A DNA stretch of 15,368 bases from Bacteroidales bacterium Bact_20 (lineage in GTDB: Bacteria > Bacteroidota > Bacteroidia > Bacteroidales > DTU049), in the NCBI GenBank assembly GCA_001603615.1, contig LUZL01000096.1, positions 1 through 15,368 on the forward strand, written 5' to 3'. Position 1 is the first letter of the stretch; each line of letters opens with the position of its first letter. A program made the translations under genes and the position numbers. This document shows positions 1 through 7,704 of this stretch, one piece after another. The notes under the pieces were generated by a model. It saw only the letters and a program-made list of their open reading frames with translations. It searched no databases and was not told where the DNA came from.

Positions 1-1559
1 TTTCTAATATTAATGCTCAAACCAATACCAACAGAGCAACTGTTAAATTCGGTCCTGAGTATGTAATGAATAACCAAAAATATCAATTAAAAAAAATCAT
101 AAGTGCACAATCACAACAATATTTACTCATCGGGAATGAATTAGTTAATTTTTCATTTTATGGCAGAGTACTTTTAGCTAATGCAGGTAGCGATCTGAGG
201 ATAAGGAATTTAATACCATTAACATTCCAGGGAGCAGACGATATAGAAGAATTGATTTTTTTGGATATGTATGAGATAAAAGATAATATTTATGTGTTTG
301 GTATAATAAACGATAAAAAAAGCCAAATCAGGTCTCTATATATGCTTACTTTAGATAATGAAGAGTTAGTAGCTTCTAAACCTAGAAAATTGGGGGCTTT
401 TAATTATAATTATACTAATTCATTCAATGTAACTAAGTTTCAACTTAGTGTATCTCAAGATAGCTCAAAAATATTAATTTTTTATCCTGCACCATACAAG
501 GCAGGTATGCCTCAGAAATTTGGAGCTATGGTATTTGATGCAAATATGAATAGAATATGGGCAAACGAATTTGAGCTACAATATACAGATGAGAATTTCG
601 TTATAGATAAATTTTTTGTAACTAATAATGGTCAAATAGTACTAAATTGTGCTAAATATGAGGGAAAAAACTCTACCCTGGGTAGATTAAAAGAAAAGAA
701 TTACAGTTTTTTACTTTTAATAACAGATGAAAAAGGTCAAAATGTGAAAGAAGTAAATATTGATGTAAAAGATAAATATATTAGTAAGATGATAGCTGGC
801 TCTCTACCTAATAATGACATTGTTTGTGGTGGATTAACATTTTCTAAAAAAGAGTCATCCAAGGCGAGCGGTTATTTCTATGCTGTCATAGACCACATTA
901 ATTATGAGATTAAAACAATGAATACTTCCAACTTTTCACCTGAATTTATAGCAGAGGGACTGGGCAAATACGAATCTCAAGACATATTAAATAAATCTGC
1001 TAATGGCGAAGAAGTAGCTCTAAATAATTGTAAATTTAAAGATATTGTCGTGAATAATGATGGCTCTGTAATATTATTTATTGAGCAAATAAACGAAGAT
1101 AACGATATAGATATGATTTATTCATATGATGATATAGTTATTATGAAATTTAATCCTGATGGAGAGAAAAAGTTTATAGTTAAAATACCCAAAAGACAGC
1201 ATATAAATGGAGCAGATAAATCTCTGATTTCCTATATTTATACCATTAAAAATGATAATATTTATATTATTTATAATGATAATATTAAAAATTATGAATC
1301 TCCACAACCTTTACTACCAAAAGAATTTAATAATTTGCCTGCAATGGCCAGAAATAATTGGGGATTAGCTCTATGCACTATAGATCCTAATGGCAATATA
1401 TCTCGAGAATTACTTTTTTCTAATAAAGAACAAAATGGTTTCTTTGCTCTACCAGTGAATTCTAAAATCAAGCATAATAAAGATATCGCCTTATTATTAG
1501 CAAAAACGCCTTCATTAGCTGCACCTTCTTTTAAATTAGCTAATATTAAGATTCAATAA
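1..1559 (+). CDS. Exported protein of unknown function, paralog 1 (5' partial)
   Basis: I do not recognise a named family. The reading frame is open back to base 3, and its first residues (SNINAQTNTNRATVKFGPE) match residues 15-33 of the next gene almost exactly. The first methionine in the window, at position 66, is therefore internal, and the true start with most of the signal peptide should lie about 40 nt before the window. The protein is rich in beta-strand-like segments ending in turns such as TNNGQI and TDEKGQ, which would suit a beta-propeller-like fold, but this is inference. The most conserved part relative to the paralog is the block SKILIFYPAPYK...GMPQKFGAMVFD, followed by RIWANEFEL. 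No membrane segment after the signal region, no lipobox and no recognisable type IX secretion C-terminal domain was seen. It is probably periplasmic or surface exposed. Existence of the gene is nearly certain; function is unknown. Confidence 0.85.
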   Translation, partial: SNINAQTNTNRATVKFGPEYVMNNQKYQLKKIISAQSQQYLLIGNELVNFSFYGRVLLANAGSDLRIRNLIPLTFQGADDIEELIFLDMYEIKDNIYVFGIINDKKSQIRSLYMLTLDNEELVASKPRKLGAFNYNYTNSFNVTKFQLSVSQDSSKILIFYPAPYKAGMPQKFGAMVFDANMNRIWANEFELQYTDENFVIDKFFVTNNGQIVLNCAKYEGKNSTLGRLKEKNYSFLLLITDEKGQNVKEVNIDVKDKYISKMIAGSLPNNDIVCGGLTFSKKESSKASGYFYAVIDHINYEIKTMNTSNFSPEFIAEGLGKYESQDILNKSANGEEVALNNCKFKDIVVNNDGSVILFIEQINEDNDIDMIYSYDDIVIMKFNPDGEKKFIVKIPKRQHINGADKSLISYIYTIKNDNIYIIYNDNIKNYESPQPLLPKEFNNLPAMARNNWGLALCTIDPNGNISRELLFSNKEQNGFFALPVNSKIKHNKDIALLLAKTPSLAAPSFKLANIKIQ

Positions 1560-1771
1560 TTTATTTAACTTTCATTACTTCTATAAATTCATTGAAGGAA
1601 GTATAAATAATTTATTATTTTATATTTTTTGAACATATATTATTCTTTCATTTTTTAATGCTGATAAATTTTATCAATTATTTTATAATAATTTATTATT
1701 AGTAAGTAAAATGTATTTTTATATAAAATTGATAGATATTTTTGATTTTTTTCATAAATAAACAAAGAAAA

Positions 1772-1802
1772 TTTGTATTTTAAATAAATTAAAATAAATT
1801 TG
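1772..1802 (+). promoter_or_regulatory. Bacteroidota-type promoter of paralog 2
   Basis: A TTTG box at 1772-1775 is separated by exactly 19 nt from TAAATTTG at 1795-1802, a full match to the known Bacteroidota consensus TTTG-N19-21-TAnnTTTG. Only 13 nt lie between the -7 box and the ATG at 1816, so the predicted leader is very short and has no Shine-Dalgarno sequence. The rest of the 256-nt gap between the two paralogs (1560-1815) is AT-rich. It contains only a weak ACTTC/GAAGT inverted repeat near 1575-1600 and no convincing terminator. Confidence 0.6.
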
Positions 1803-1815
1803 TAAAAAAATATTT

Positions 1816-3405
1816 ATGAAACAATTATTTATATTCTTATTTACATTAATATTCATTTCTAATATTAATGCTCAAACCAATACCAATAAAGCAACAGTAA
1901 AATTCGGTCCTGAATCTGTCATTAAAGATGGAAATACCTTGATAACTAAAATGATAAGTGCTAAACCTGAGCAATATTTCTTCCTAGGCAATCAAACTAT
2001 TAATTTTACAAATAAATCTAGAATGGTAATAGTGAATGCTGGAAGAGATCTACGATTTAGGAATGTTGTACCATTAGTTTTTCAAGGGTTAGACGATATA
2101 GACGTATTAAATTTTTTAGATATATACGAAGTTAATGATAATATTTATGTATTTGGCATTGTGAACGAAAAAAAAGAGAAAAACATGTCTCTTTATATGC
2201 TTACCCTTGATAAAGAAGAATTAATAGCTGCTAACCCAAGAAAATTAGGTACTATTAATTATGACTTTACTAGCTACATGTTTGTAAATAAATTTCAACT
2301 CTCCTTATCTCAAGATAGCTCAAAAATATTAATTTTTTATCCAGCACCATACAAAACTGGTATGCCTCAGAAATTTGGTGCCATGGTATTTGATAAAAAT
2401 ATGAGTAGAATATGGGCAAATGAATTTGAGCTACCATATGCTGATGAGGATTTCGTTATAAATAAATTTTTTGTAACTAATAATGGTCAAATAGTATTAA
2501 ATGGTACTAAATATGAAGGTAAAAACTCACGCATTAGCAGGGCAAAACAGGATAATTATAGCTTTGTACTTTTAGTCACAGATGAGAAAGGGCAAAATTT
2601 AAAACAAATAGATATAAATGTGAATAATAGGTTTATCAATGAGCTGTCTGCTGGTTCACTACCTAATAATGACATTGTTTGTGTGGGATTAACATCTTCT
2701 AAAAATGTATCTAAACGTGCTAGTGGTTATTTCTATGCTGTTGTCGATCACAATGATTTAGAAATTAAAAAAATAAAGACTTTTAATTTTTCACCGGAAT
2801 TAATAGCCGAAGGCTTTGGAAAATACGAAGCTCAAGATATATTAAATAAATCTGCTAATGGTGAAGAAGTAACATTAGATAATTATACTTTTAAAGATAT
2901 TTTTGTAAATGATAATGGTGATGTAATAGCTTTTGCAGAACAAACAATGAACATAGGAGAGGAAGGACGTTATTATTACGATATACTTGTATTTAGATTT
3001 AGTCCGGAAGGAGAAATCAAATTTTTAGTTAAAATACCAAAAAGGCAAAAAGCTAGTATAGAGTTTTTCTTTACATCTTCTTTCTTATATACAATTTACA
3101 ACGATAATATTTACTTACTGTATAATGAAAATATTAAAAATTTAATTACTCCCCAAACAATGCCACCAAAGGCTATTGTAGATTTTACAGCTTCTAATAA
3201 GGATTTGTGTTTAGCACTATGTACTATAGATCCTAATGGTAATAAATCTGTTGAAGTACTTTTTACTGGTAAAGAATCAGAAGGCTTCACAGCATATCCA
3301 GTAAATTCTAAAGTAATGGCTCCAAATAAAATAGCTTTATTTATGATATATGCAAAAATGATATCAATTCCTAAATATAAGATTGCTATTGTAGATATTA
3401 AATAA
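1816..3405 (+). CDS. Exported protein of unknown function, paralog 2
   Basis: This is a 529-residue tandem paralog of the preceding gene. Residues 1-20 form a classic type I signal peptide: K2, a hydrophobic core rich in L/I/F, and a likely cut after NAQ (residue 20). The mature part aligns with paralog 1 along its length, with roughly 60-70% identity by eye in the central third and less near the C-terminus. Conserved blocks include SQDSSKILIFYPAPYK, FGAMVFD, RIWANEFEL, KFFVTNNGQIVLN, SLPNNDIVC and QDILNKSANGEEV. Repeated strand-turn-strand units (TNNGQ, TDEKGQ, NDNGD, SPEGE) hint at a beta-propeller-like domain, which is inference. No membrane anchor, lipobox or type IX sorting domain was recognised. 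I chose the ATG because it opens a perfect signal peptide just downstream of a consensus promoter. Function is unknown. Confidence 0.9.
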   Translation: MKQLFIFLFTLIFISNINAQTNTNKATVKFGPESVIKDGNTLITKMISAKPEQYFFLGNQTINFTNKSRMVIVNAGRDLRFRNVVPLVFQGLDDIDVLNFLDIYEVNDNIYVFGIVNEKKEKNMSLYMLTLDKEELIAANPRKLGTINYDFTSYMFVNKFQLSLSQDSSKILIFYPAPYKTGMPQKFGAMVFDKNMSRIWANEFELPYADEDFVINKFFVTNNGQIVLNGTKYEGKNSRISRAKQDNYSFVLLVTDEKGQNLKQIDINVNNRFINELSAGSLPNNDIVCVGLTSSKNVSKRASGYFYAVVDHNDLEIKKIKTFNFSPELIAEGFGKYEAQDILNKSANGEEVTLDNYTFKDIFVNDNGDVIAFAEQTMNIGEEGRYYYDILVFRFSPEGEIKFLVKIPKRQKASIEFFFTSSFLYTIYNDNIYLLYNENIKNLITPQTMPPKAIVDFTASNKDLCLALCTIDPNGNKSVEVLFTGKESEGFTAYPVNSKVMAPNKIALFMIYAKMISIPKYKIAIVDIK

Positions 3406-3425
3406 AATCTTTAATATAATTTTTA

Positions 3426-4301
3426 ATGAAAAATCCTTATTATAATAATATTATTACACCAGTAGATTTTAATGATTTTACAGAGCTGATAGTAGAGCAA
3501 GCATATCAGATAGCTACATTATTCAACTGTGATATCACTCTGCTACACATAGTACATGACATTAAATCTATCAAAGATGGAGCTAAAGAATATTATGATC
3601 CTGATGAGAGCATTATTAGAAAACTGAAACTGCTATCTAGTATTTATCATAAAAGATATGAAATAGATTTTCATTACAAAATATTACAAGGCGATGTGAG
3701 TGATACTATAATCTCTTTTGCATATGAAAATTATGCTAGGTTAATAGTAATGGGCAAAGTCGGCAGAATACATATTAACCAAACACAAGCTATTGGCAAT
3801 AACACAGCTCAGGTGATTAGAAAAGCATATTGTCCTGTTTTAGTCACATCTCCTTATGGTGTAAAAAGTGAATTTAATACGATACTTTTCCCTATAGATC
3901 TCACACAACCTATAAGTCAAAAAATTAATGCAGCTATACAATTTAGTAGATTTTATTTAAGCTCTCTAAAGATTGTCTTTGTGATGACAAACACAAATAT
4001 GAATAGAGAAAACGAATTTAAACAAAAATTAGAGAAAATTAGAATTTTCATGATAGAGAATAATGTACATTGTACTACAAATTTGTTAGCTAATATGGAA
4101 CCTCATAAAACTATAGCTGAGGAGATATTAGAATATGCTAATTATTCCGAAGCAGATATGATTTTTTTGATGACGCAACAAGAGATAGAAGCTGACTGGC
4201 GTCATACTTATATAGGAAGTACAGCTACACAAATTATAAAAGCCGCTACAGTTCCTGTGCTTACTGTTACCCCATTTCAAAATACTTTTCAAGTTTTTTA
4301 A
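3426..4301 (+). CDS. Universal stress protein, two tandem Usp domains
   Basis: The protein has 291 residues and two Usp (UspA, Rossmann-like) domains at about 5-142 and 150-282. Each opens with a strand ending in an acidic residue (ITPVDF, D14; ILFPIDL, D158) and closes with the family's C-terminal strand (CPVLVTSP near 136-143; VPVLTVTP near 276-283). Domain 1 has a near-canonical nucleotide-binding loop (G110, G113, G124, then NN instead of the usual GS/GT). Domain 2 keeps only the YIGST part (262-266). The double-domain form is common in Bacteroidota. Such cytoplasmic proteins bind ATP or act as stress and signalling adaptors, and the exact role here is not inferable. It begins 20 nt after paralog 2 and ends 15 nt before pssA, so these genes may be cotranscribed. 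No good Shine-Dalgarno site precedes the ATG. Confidence 0.9.
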   Translation: MKNPYYNNIITPVDFNDFTELIVEQAYQIATLFNCDITLLHIVHDIKSIKDGAKEYYDPDESIIRKLKLLSSIYHKRYEIDFHYKILQGDVSDTIISFAYENYARLIVMGKVGRIHINQTQAIGNNTAQVIRKAYCPVLVTSPYGVKSEFNTILFPIDLTQPISQKINAAIQFSRFYLSSLKIVFVMTNTNMNRENEFKQKLEKIRIFMIENNVHCTTNLLANMEPHKTIAEEILEYANYSEADMIFLMTQQEIEADWRHTYIGSTATQIIKAATVPVLTVTPFQNTFQVF

Positions 4302-4316
4302 AAAAATATTTTAAAG

Positions 4317-4982
4317 ATGAAACGTTTAATACCTAATTTTATAACTTTATGTAATGGTTTTTTTGGTATTATTAGTATTATAGCAATATTAAATGGCCAA
4401 ATTAATTTTGTTCCTTATTTTTTTGCGGGAGCTCTTTTATGTGATTTTTTAGATGGCATGATTGCTAGACTACTTAATACAAGCTCCGAAATTGGTAAAG
4501 AACTTGACTCATTATGCGATACGATTAGTTTTGGTGTGTTACCAGCAGTTTTAATAGCTTTTATGCTAAAGCATTATGGTGCTTCATCAGATATTTTAAT
4601 TTATTTAGCTGCTATTTATCCATTATTTACTATTTATCGCTTAGCAAAATTTAATGTGAAATTTAGTAATCTGCCATATTTTGTTGGACTCTCATCACCA
4701 TTAGCAGCCATTATGGTAATTACTTTATTTTTCTTAAATATACAATGGCAGATGCCATTGGCATTATATTTAGGACTAAATTTAATAATAGCTCTTTTGA
4801 TGGTGTTACCTGTACATTTTTATACTTTCAAAGATTTACAAAAATCTAATATTGGAAAGTTTTTGTTAGCAATTATATTTATAGCTATAATAATATTATT
4901 TATCTTGTTTGCATGGATATCTGTTATGATTTTATTAATTATTTATTTGATAGTGGCCATCATATTAGGATATAGAAAATAA
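4317..4982 (+). CDS. pssA: CDP-diacylglycerol--serine O-phosphatidyltransferase
   Basis: This integral membrane enzyme transfers the phosphatidyl group from CDP-diacylglycerol to L-serine, giving phosphatidylserine, the precursor of phosphatidylethanolamine. The CDP-alcohol phosphotransferase signature DGx2ARx8Gx3Dx3D is complete: D46, G47, A50, R51, G60, D64 and D68. The N-terminus (RLIPNFITLCNGFFG) is typical of the Pss branch rather than PgsA. Several hydrophobic helices follow, and the last 60 residues are almost entirely I/L/V/F. At 221 residues it is slightly short but within the usual size for the type II bacterial enzyme. No phosphatidylserine decarboxylase gene lies next to it in this window. 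It follows the Usp gene by 15 nt and probably shares its transcript. Family assignment is very secure, and the serine specificity rests on overall resemblance. Confidence 0.92.
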   Translation: MKRLIPNFITLCNGFFGIISIIAILNGQINFVPYFFAGALLCDFLDGMIARLLNTSSEIGKELDSLCDTISFGVLPAVLIAFMLKHYGASSDILIYLAAIYPLFTIYRLAKFNVKFSNLPYFVGLSSPLAAIMVITLFFLNIQWQMPLALYLGLNLIIALLMVLPVHFYTFKDLQKSNIGKFLLAIIFIAIIILFILFAWISVMILLIIYLIVAIILGYRK

Positions 4983-5106
4983 ATATAATAAGATTATTTG
5001 TAAAAACTAGTTTGATATTTATTAAGAATTAAAATTTTTAAATACTGCGGAGAAGTCAATAAAAATCAATAATTCCAGATAGTATTAGATTTATAATGAT
5101 TTCAAC

Positions 5107-5724
5107 CTATTTAATTAAATTGACATTAAATATTTTAATTATTGTTTTAATAGTGATACTTATATCTGTTTTTAAAGACATGTTCTTTATGTAGTTTAAA
5201 CTTAATTGCAGTTTTTGTGGCATAATAATATTAATATAAGCTTCCTCTGGTGAAGAATAGTTAGATAAAATTTCATTTTCGTTAATGTAATCTAAAGAAG
5301 CATAGTCAGATAATCCTGGACGAACTTTTAGCACTTTTTTCTCTTGCTCATTATACAAAGCTACGTATTCTGGTATTTCAGGTCTAGGTCCTATGAAACT
5401 CATATCTCCAGTTAAGATATTCCATAGTTGTGGCAGCTCATCTATTTTATATTTTCTCAAAAAATATCCAATTTTAGTAATGCGGGGGTCCTTTGTACCA
5501 ATTGTCAATTTGCCTATGCTGTCCGCGTTTTTTTTCATTGTGCGGAATTTTAAAATTTTAAAAATTTTGCCATTTTTACCTACCCTTTTTTGTTTATAAA
5601 TGATAGGGAATCCATCGTCTATGATTATGAATAAAGCAATAATAAAGAAAAAAGGTAATAATATAATTAAAAATATTAATGAAAAGATAAAATCTAAACC
5701 TCTTTTAATAATTACATATTTCAT
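5107..5724 (-). CDS. Short PglC-type polyprenyl-phosphate sugar-phosphate transferase
   Basis: A 205-residue bacterial sugar transferase (monotopic phosphoglycosyl transferase, PF02397). It is the minimal form, with one hydrophobic N-terminal segment (about 12-34) and no extra membrane helices such as those in WcaJ/WbaP. Family motifs are present in order: RVGKNGK (47-53), KFRTM (59-63), the catalytic Asp-Glu pair in KIDELPQLWN (D95, E96), GDMSFIGPRPE (106-116) and VRPGLSDYASL (135-145). It would move a sugar 1-phosphate from a UDP-sugar to undecaprenyl phosphate at the inner membrane, starting a glycan. The start codon lies inside the end of the upstream aminotransferase gene (20-nt overlap), which implies translational coupling. 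With that partner, the sugar may be a 4-amino-4,6-dideoxy-HexNAc such as bacillosamine or a relative. The substrate is inference. Confidence 0.9.
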   Translation of the reverse strand: MKYVIIKRGLDFIFSLIFLIILLPFFFIIALFIIIDDGFPIIYKQKRVGKNGKIFKILKFRTMKKNADSIGKLTIGTKDPRITKIGYFLRKYKIDELPQLWNILTGDMSFIGPRPEIPEYVALYNEQEKKVLKVRPGLSDYASLDYINENEILSNYSSPEEAYINIIMPQKLQLSLNYIKNMSLKTDISITIKTIIKIFNVNLIK

Positions 5725-6916
5725 CTACTGAGCGTTTTACAGCATTTATTACTTGTACTTGCATTTCATCAGTTAAATCATAATAAACAGGCAAAGAAAT
5801 CTCACGTGCATATTCTTTATATGCTATTGGATAGTCTGCAATATTGTATCCTAAATTTTTATATAAAGTCATCATTGGTAATGGCTTAAAATGTACATTT
5901 GTAGTAACTTCCTTTTCAGCGATGGCTTTTATAATTTTATTTCGCATATCTTCATTGCAATCATTTATTCTAAGCTGATAAACATGAAAAGAAGATTTAC
6001 GAATACTATCTTCGAAGATAGGACATACAAATCTGTTATCAAAAGCAAAAGCATCATGGTACTTTTTAAAAATAGATTTTCTTTTCATTAACATGTCATC
6101 ATCATATCTTTGTAGTTCCACGATACCTATAGCTGCTTGGATGTCAGTCATATTATACTTATAACCAGCCTCTACGATATCATATTCCCAATTACCTATT
6201 TGAAATTTGGATAATGCATCTTTAGTTTGACCATGTAGTGATTTAATTTTTAACTCTTTGTATATAGCATCCCTATCAAAATTATTAGGTAAATTGATAG
6301 CTATAGCTCCACCTTCGGCTGTAGTGAGGTTTTTGACAGCGTGAAAGCTAAAAACTGTAAAATCTCCCCAATTACCAGTTTTTTGGTCTTTATAAATAGC
6401 ACCTAAGCTATGTGCTGCGTCAGAAAGTAACATCATCCTACCTAATTGCTTTTGTTTATCATTTGATGGTGTAAATATATACTTTTTTTCATTTATAAGA
6501 TTCATTATTTCAGTATAATCACAGGGTAGTCCAGCGATATCCACAGGTATGATAGCTTTAGTTTTATTATTAATTAATGGTTCTATTTTATTAACGTCAA
6601 TATTAAAATCTTTAGCAGATACATCAACAAAAATTGGTTTAGCACCACAATGCAGTACCACATTAGCAGTGGCAGCATATGTGATAGCTGGTACTATTAC
6701 TTCATCACCTACGCCTATACCAAACCATCTCAGTGCTAGCTCTAGTCCTGCAGTTGCAGAATTTACACATAGAACTGGTCCATTATTTATGTATTCAGCC
6801 AATAATTGCTCAAAAATTTGAACTTTAGGACCTGTAGTTATCCATCCAGATTTCAAAACTTCTAAAACAGCTTCTATATTTTTTTCATCTATTCTTGGAG
6901 GAGAAAAAGGTATCAT
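5705..6916 (-). CDS. DegT/DnrJ/EryC1/StrS-family sugar aminotransferase
   Basis: A 403-residue PLP-dependent aminotransferase that acts on nucleotide-linked keto-sugars. The N-terminus (IPFSPPRID, then SGWITTGP at 23-30) is typical of the family. PLP contacts are visible: SDAAHS with D166 for the pyridine nitrogen, and FHAVKNLTTAEGG (191-203) with Schiff-base lysine K195. GYKYNMTDIQAAIG (251-264) is the usual substrate-loop region. Family members make 4-amino-4,6-dideoxysugars (PglE-like) or related amino sugars, with glutamate as donor. The next gene, a PglC-like transferase, overlaps its end by 20 nt, so the pair probably makes an amino sugar and attaches it to a lipid carrier. The dehydratase that would feed it and any acetyltransferase are not in the window. 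Family is certain, the exact sugar is not. Confidence 0.92.
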   Translation of the reverse strand: MIPFSPPRIDEKNIEAVLEVLKSGWITTGPKVQIFEQLLAEYINNGPVLCVNSATAGLELALRWFGIGVGDEVIVPAITYAATANVVLHCGAKPIFVDVSAKDFNIDVNKIEPLINNKTKAIIPVDIAGLPCDYTEIMNLINEKKYIFTPSNDKQKQLGRMMLLSDAAHSLGAIYKDQKTGNWGDFTVFSFHAVKNLTTAEGGAIAINLPNNFDRDAIYKELKIKSLHGQTKDALSKFQIGNWEYDIVEAGYKYNMTDIQAAIGIVELQRYDDDMLMKRKSIFKKYHDAFAFDNRFVCPIFEDSIRKSSFHVYQLRINDCNEDMRNKIIKAIAEKEVTTNVHFKPLPMMTLYKNLGYNIADYPIAYKEYAREISLPVYYDLTDEMQVQVINAVKRSVDEICNY

Positions 6917-6924
6917 TTTTTCTA

Positions 6925-6932
6925 CAAAATTA
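6925..6932 (-). promoter_or_regulatory. -7 box (TAATTTTG) for the aminotransferase operon
   Basis: Read on the minus strand, TAATTTTG matches TAnnTTTG and lies only 8 nt before the ATG. A clear TTTG -33 box at 19-21 nt is not visible, so the promoter is either weak or activator-dependent. The box sits in the 140-nt divergent gap shared with the PASTA gene. Confidence 0.4.
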
Positions 6933-7025
6933 GAAATAATTTATGACTTTTTATTATTTGCATATTGAGGTGCTTAGAATCCAAAGTTTGTAATATTTAA
7001 TTATAATTCTTTTAAAAAATTCAAT

Positions 7026-7033
7026 TAATTTTG
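7026..7033 (+). promoter_or_regulatory. Possible -7 box (TAATTTTG) for the PASTA gene
   Basis: TAATTTTG fits TAnnTTTG and is followed by 23 nt before the ATG at 7057. No TTTG lies at the proper upstream distance; the nearest is at 6987-6990, 35 nt away. The assignment is weak because such boxes arise easily in AT-rich DNA. Confidence 0.25.
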
Positions 7034-7056
7034 CATATTTAAAAATATATTTTATA

Positions 7057-7680
7057 ATGTCTAATTGGAAATATTTAAAAACAAAAACGTTTTGGGCACA
7101 TATAGGTTTGATGCTTGTTACATTTATTGTTTTTATTTTCATTGTTAAATTTTTTCTAGATATCTATACAAGACATGGTAGAGAAATAGAATTATCAGAT
7201 TATACAAATAAAACTTTAGAAGATATAAAAGATGAAAAGGTAGATATAATAGTAATAGATAGCATTTTTAATGAAGAGTTGCCACCTCTTACTATTGTAA
7301 ATCAATATCCTGAACCAGGAATAAAAGTGAAACCTGGCAGAAAAGTTTATGTAACTGTTGTTAGTCAATCATATGAAAAAGTTCCCCTCCCAGACTTGAC
7401 AGATCTCACTTTGAGAGCAGCTACAATGCAACTGCAAGCTTATGGTTTCCAAATCGGGAGAATAGAGCAAGTGCCTAGTATAGGACAAACGGTTATTGCT
7501 GCGAAACAAAATGGGAAAGAAATTCCTTGGGGTACTATTCTTAAAAAAGGTAGTGTAGTAGATTTAGTTATAGGTAGCGGTATAGAGGATAAAATGGATT
7601 CTTCAATGATAAACGTTGATGTTGATGAACAAGCTGGCATTTTGGATGCTATATCAAAAATTTTTGGTATTGATAGTTAA
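7057..7680 (+). CDS. Membrane-anchored PASTA-domain protein
   Basis: The protein has 207 residues: a short cytoplasmic N-terminus, one membrane segment (about 14-36), then two PASTA domains facing the periplasm at roughly 41-103 and 107-175. Both carry the typical pattern of a loop with a QYPEPG- or PSIGQ-like turn followed by a G-rich strand, as in NQYPEPGIKVKPGRKVYVTV (82-101) and GTILKKGSVVDLVIGSG (159-175). PASTA domains bind peptidoglycan or muropeptides in other bacteria. There is no kinase or transpeptidase domain, which agrees with the stand-alone PASTA proteins common in Bacteroidota, so a cell-wall sensing or scaffold role is inferred. The acidic tail (about 176-207) has no recognised domain. 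A GldN-like lipoprotein gene starts 24 nt downstream and may be in the same transcript. Confidence 0.87.
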   Translation: MSNWKYLKTKTFWAHIGLMLVTFIVFIFIVKFFLDIYTRHGREIELSDYTNKTLEDIKDEKVDIIVIDSIFNEELPPLTIVNQYPEPGIKVKPGRKVYVTVVSQSYEKVPLPDLTDLTLRAATMQLQAYGFQIGRIEQVPSIGQTVIAAKQNGKEIPWGTILKKGSVVDLVIGSGIEDKMDSSMINVDVDEQAGILDAISKIFGIDS

Positions 7681-7704
7681 GTTATTTTATTTAAAATAAT
7701 TATT

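Noticed and set aside
66..1559. Start of the first gene at the ATG at 66
   Set aside because: The same frame is open upstream and encodes a signal-peptide boundary matching the paralog, so the real start is outside the window.
4983..5106. Terminator or small RNA between the convergent pssA and transferase genes
   Set aside because: Only a 6-bp AATACT/AGTATT inverted repeat with a long loop was found and no T-tract, which is not enough in such AT-rich DNA.
6549..6821. 90-residue open frame opposite the aminotransferase
   Set aside because: It lies antisense to conserved catalytic-domain coding sequence and has no motif or promoter.
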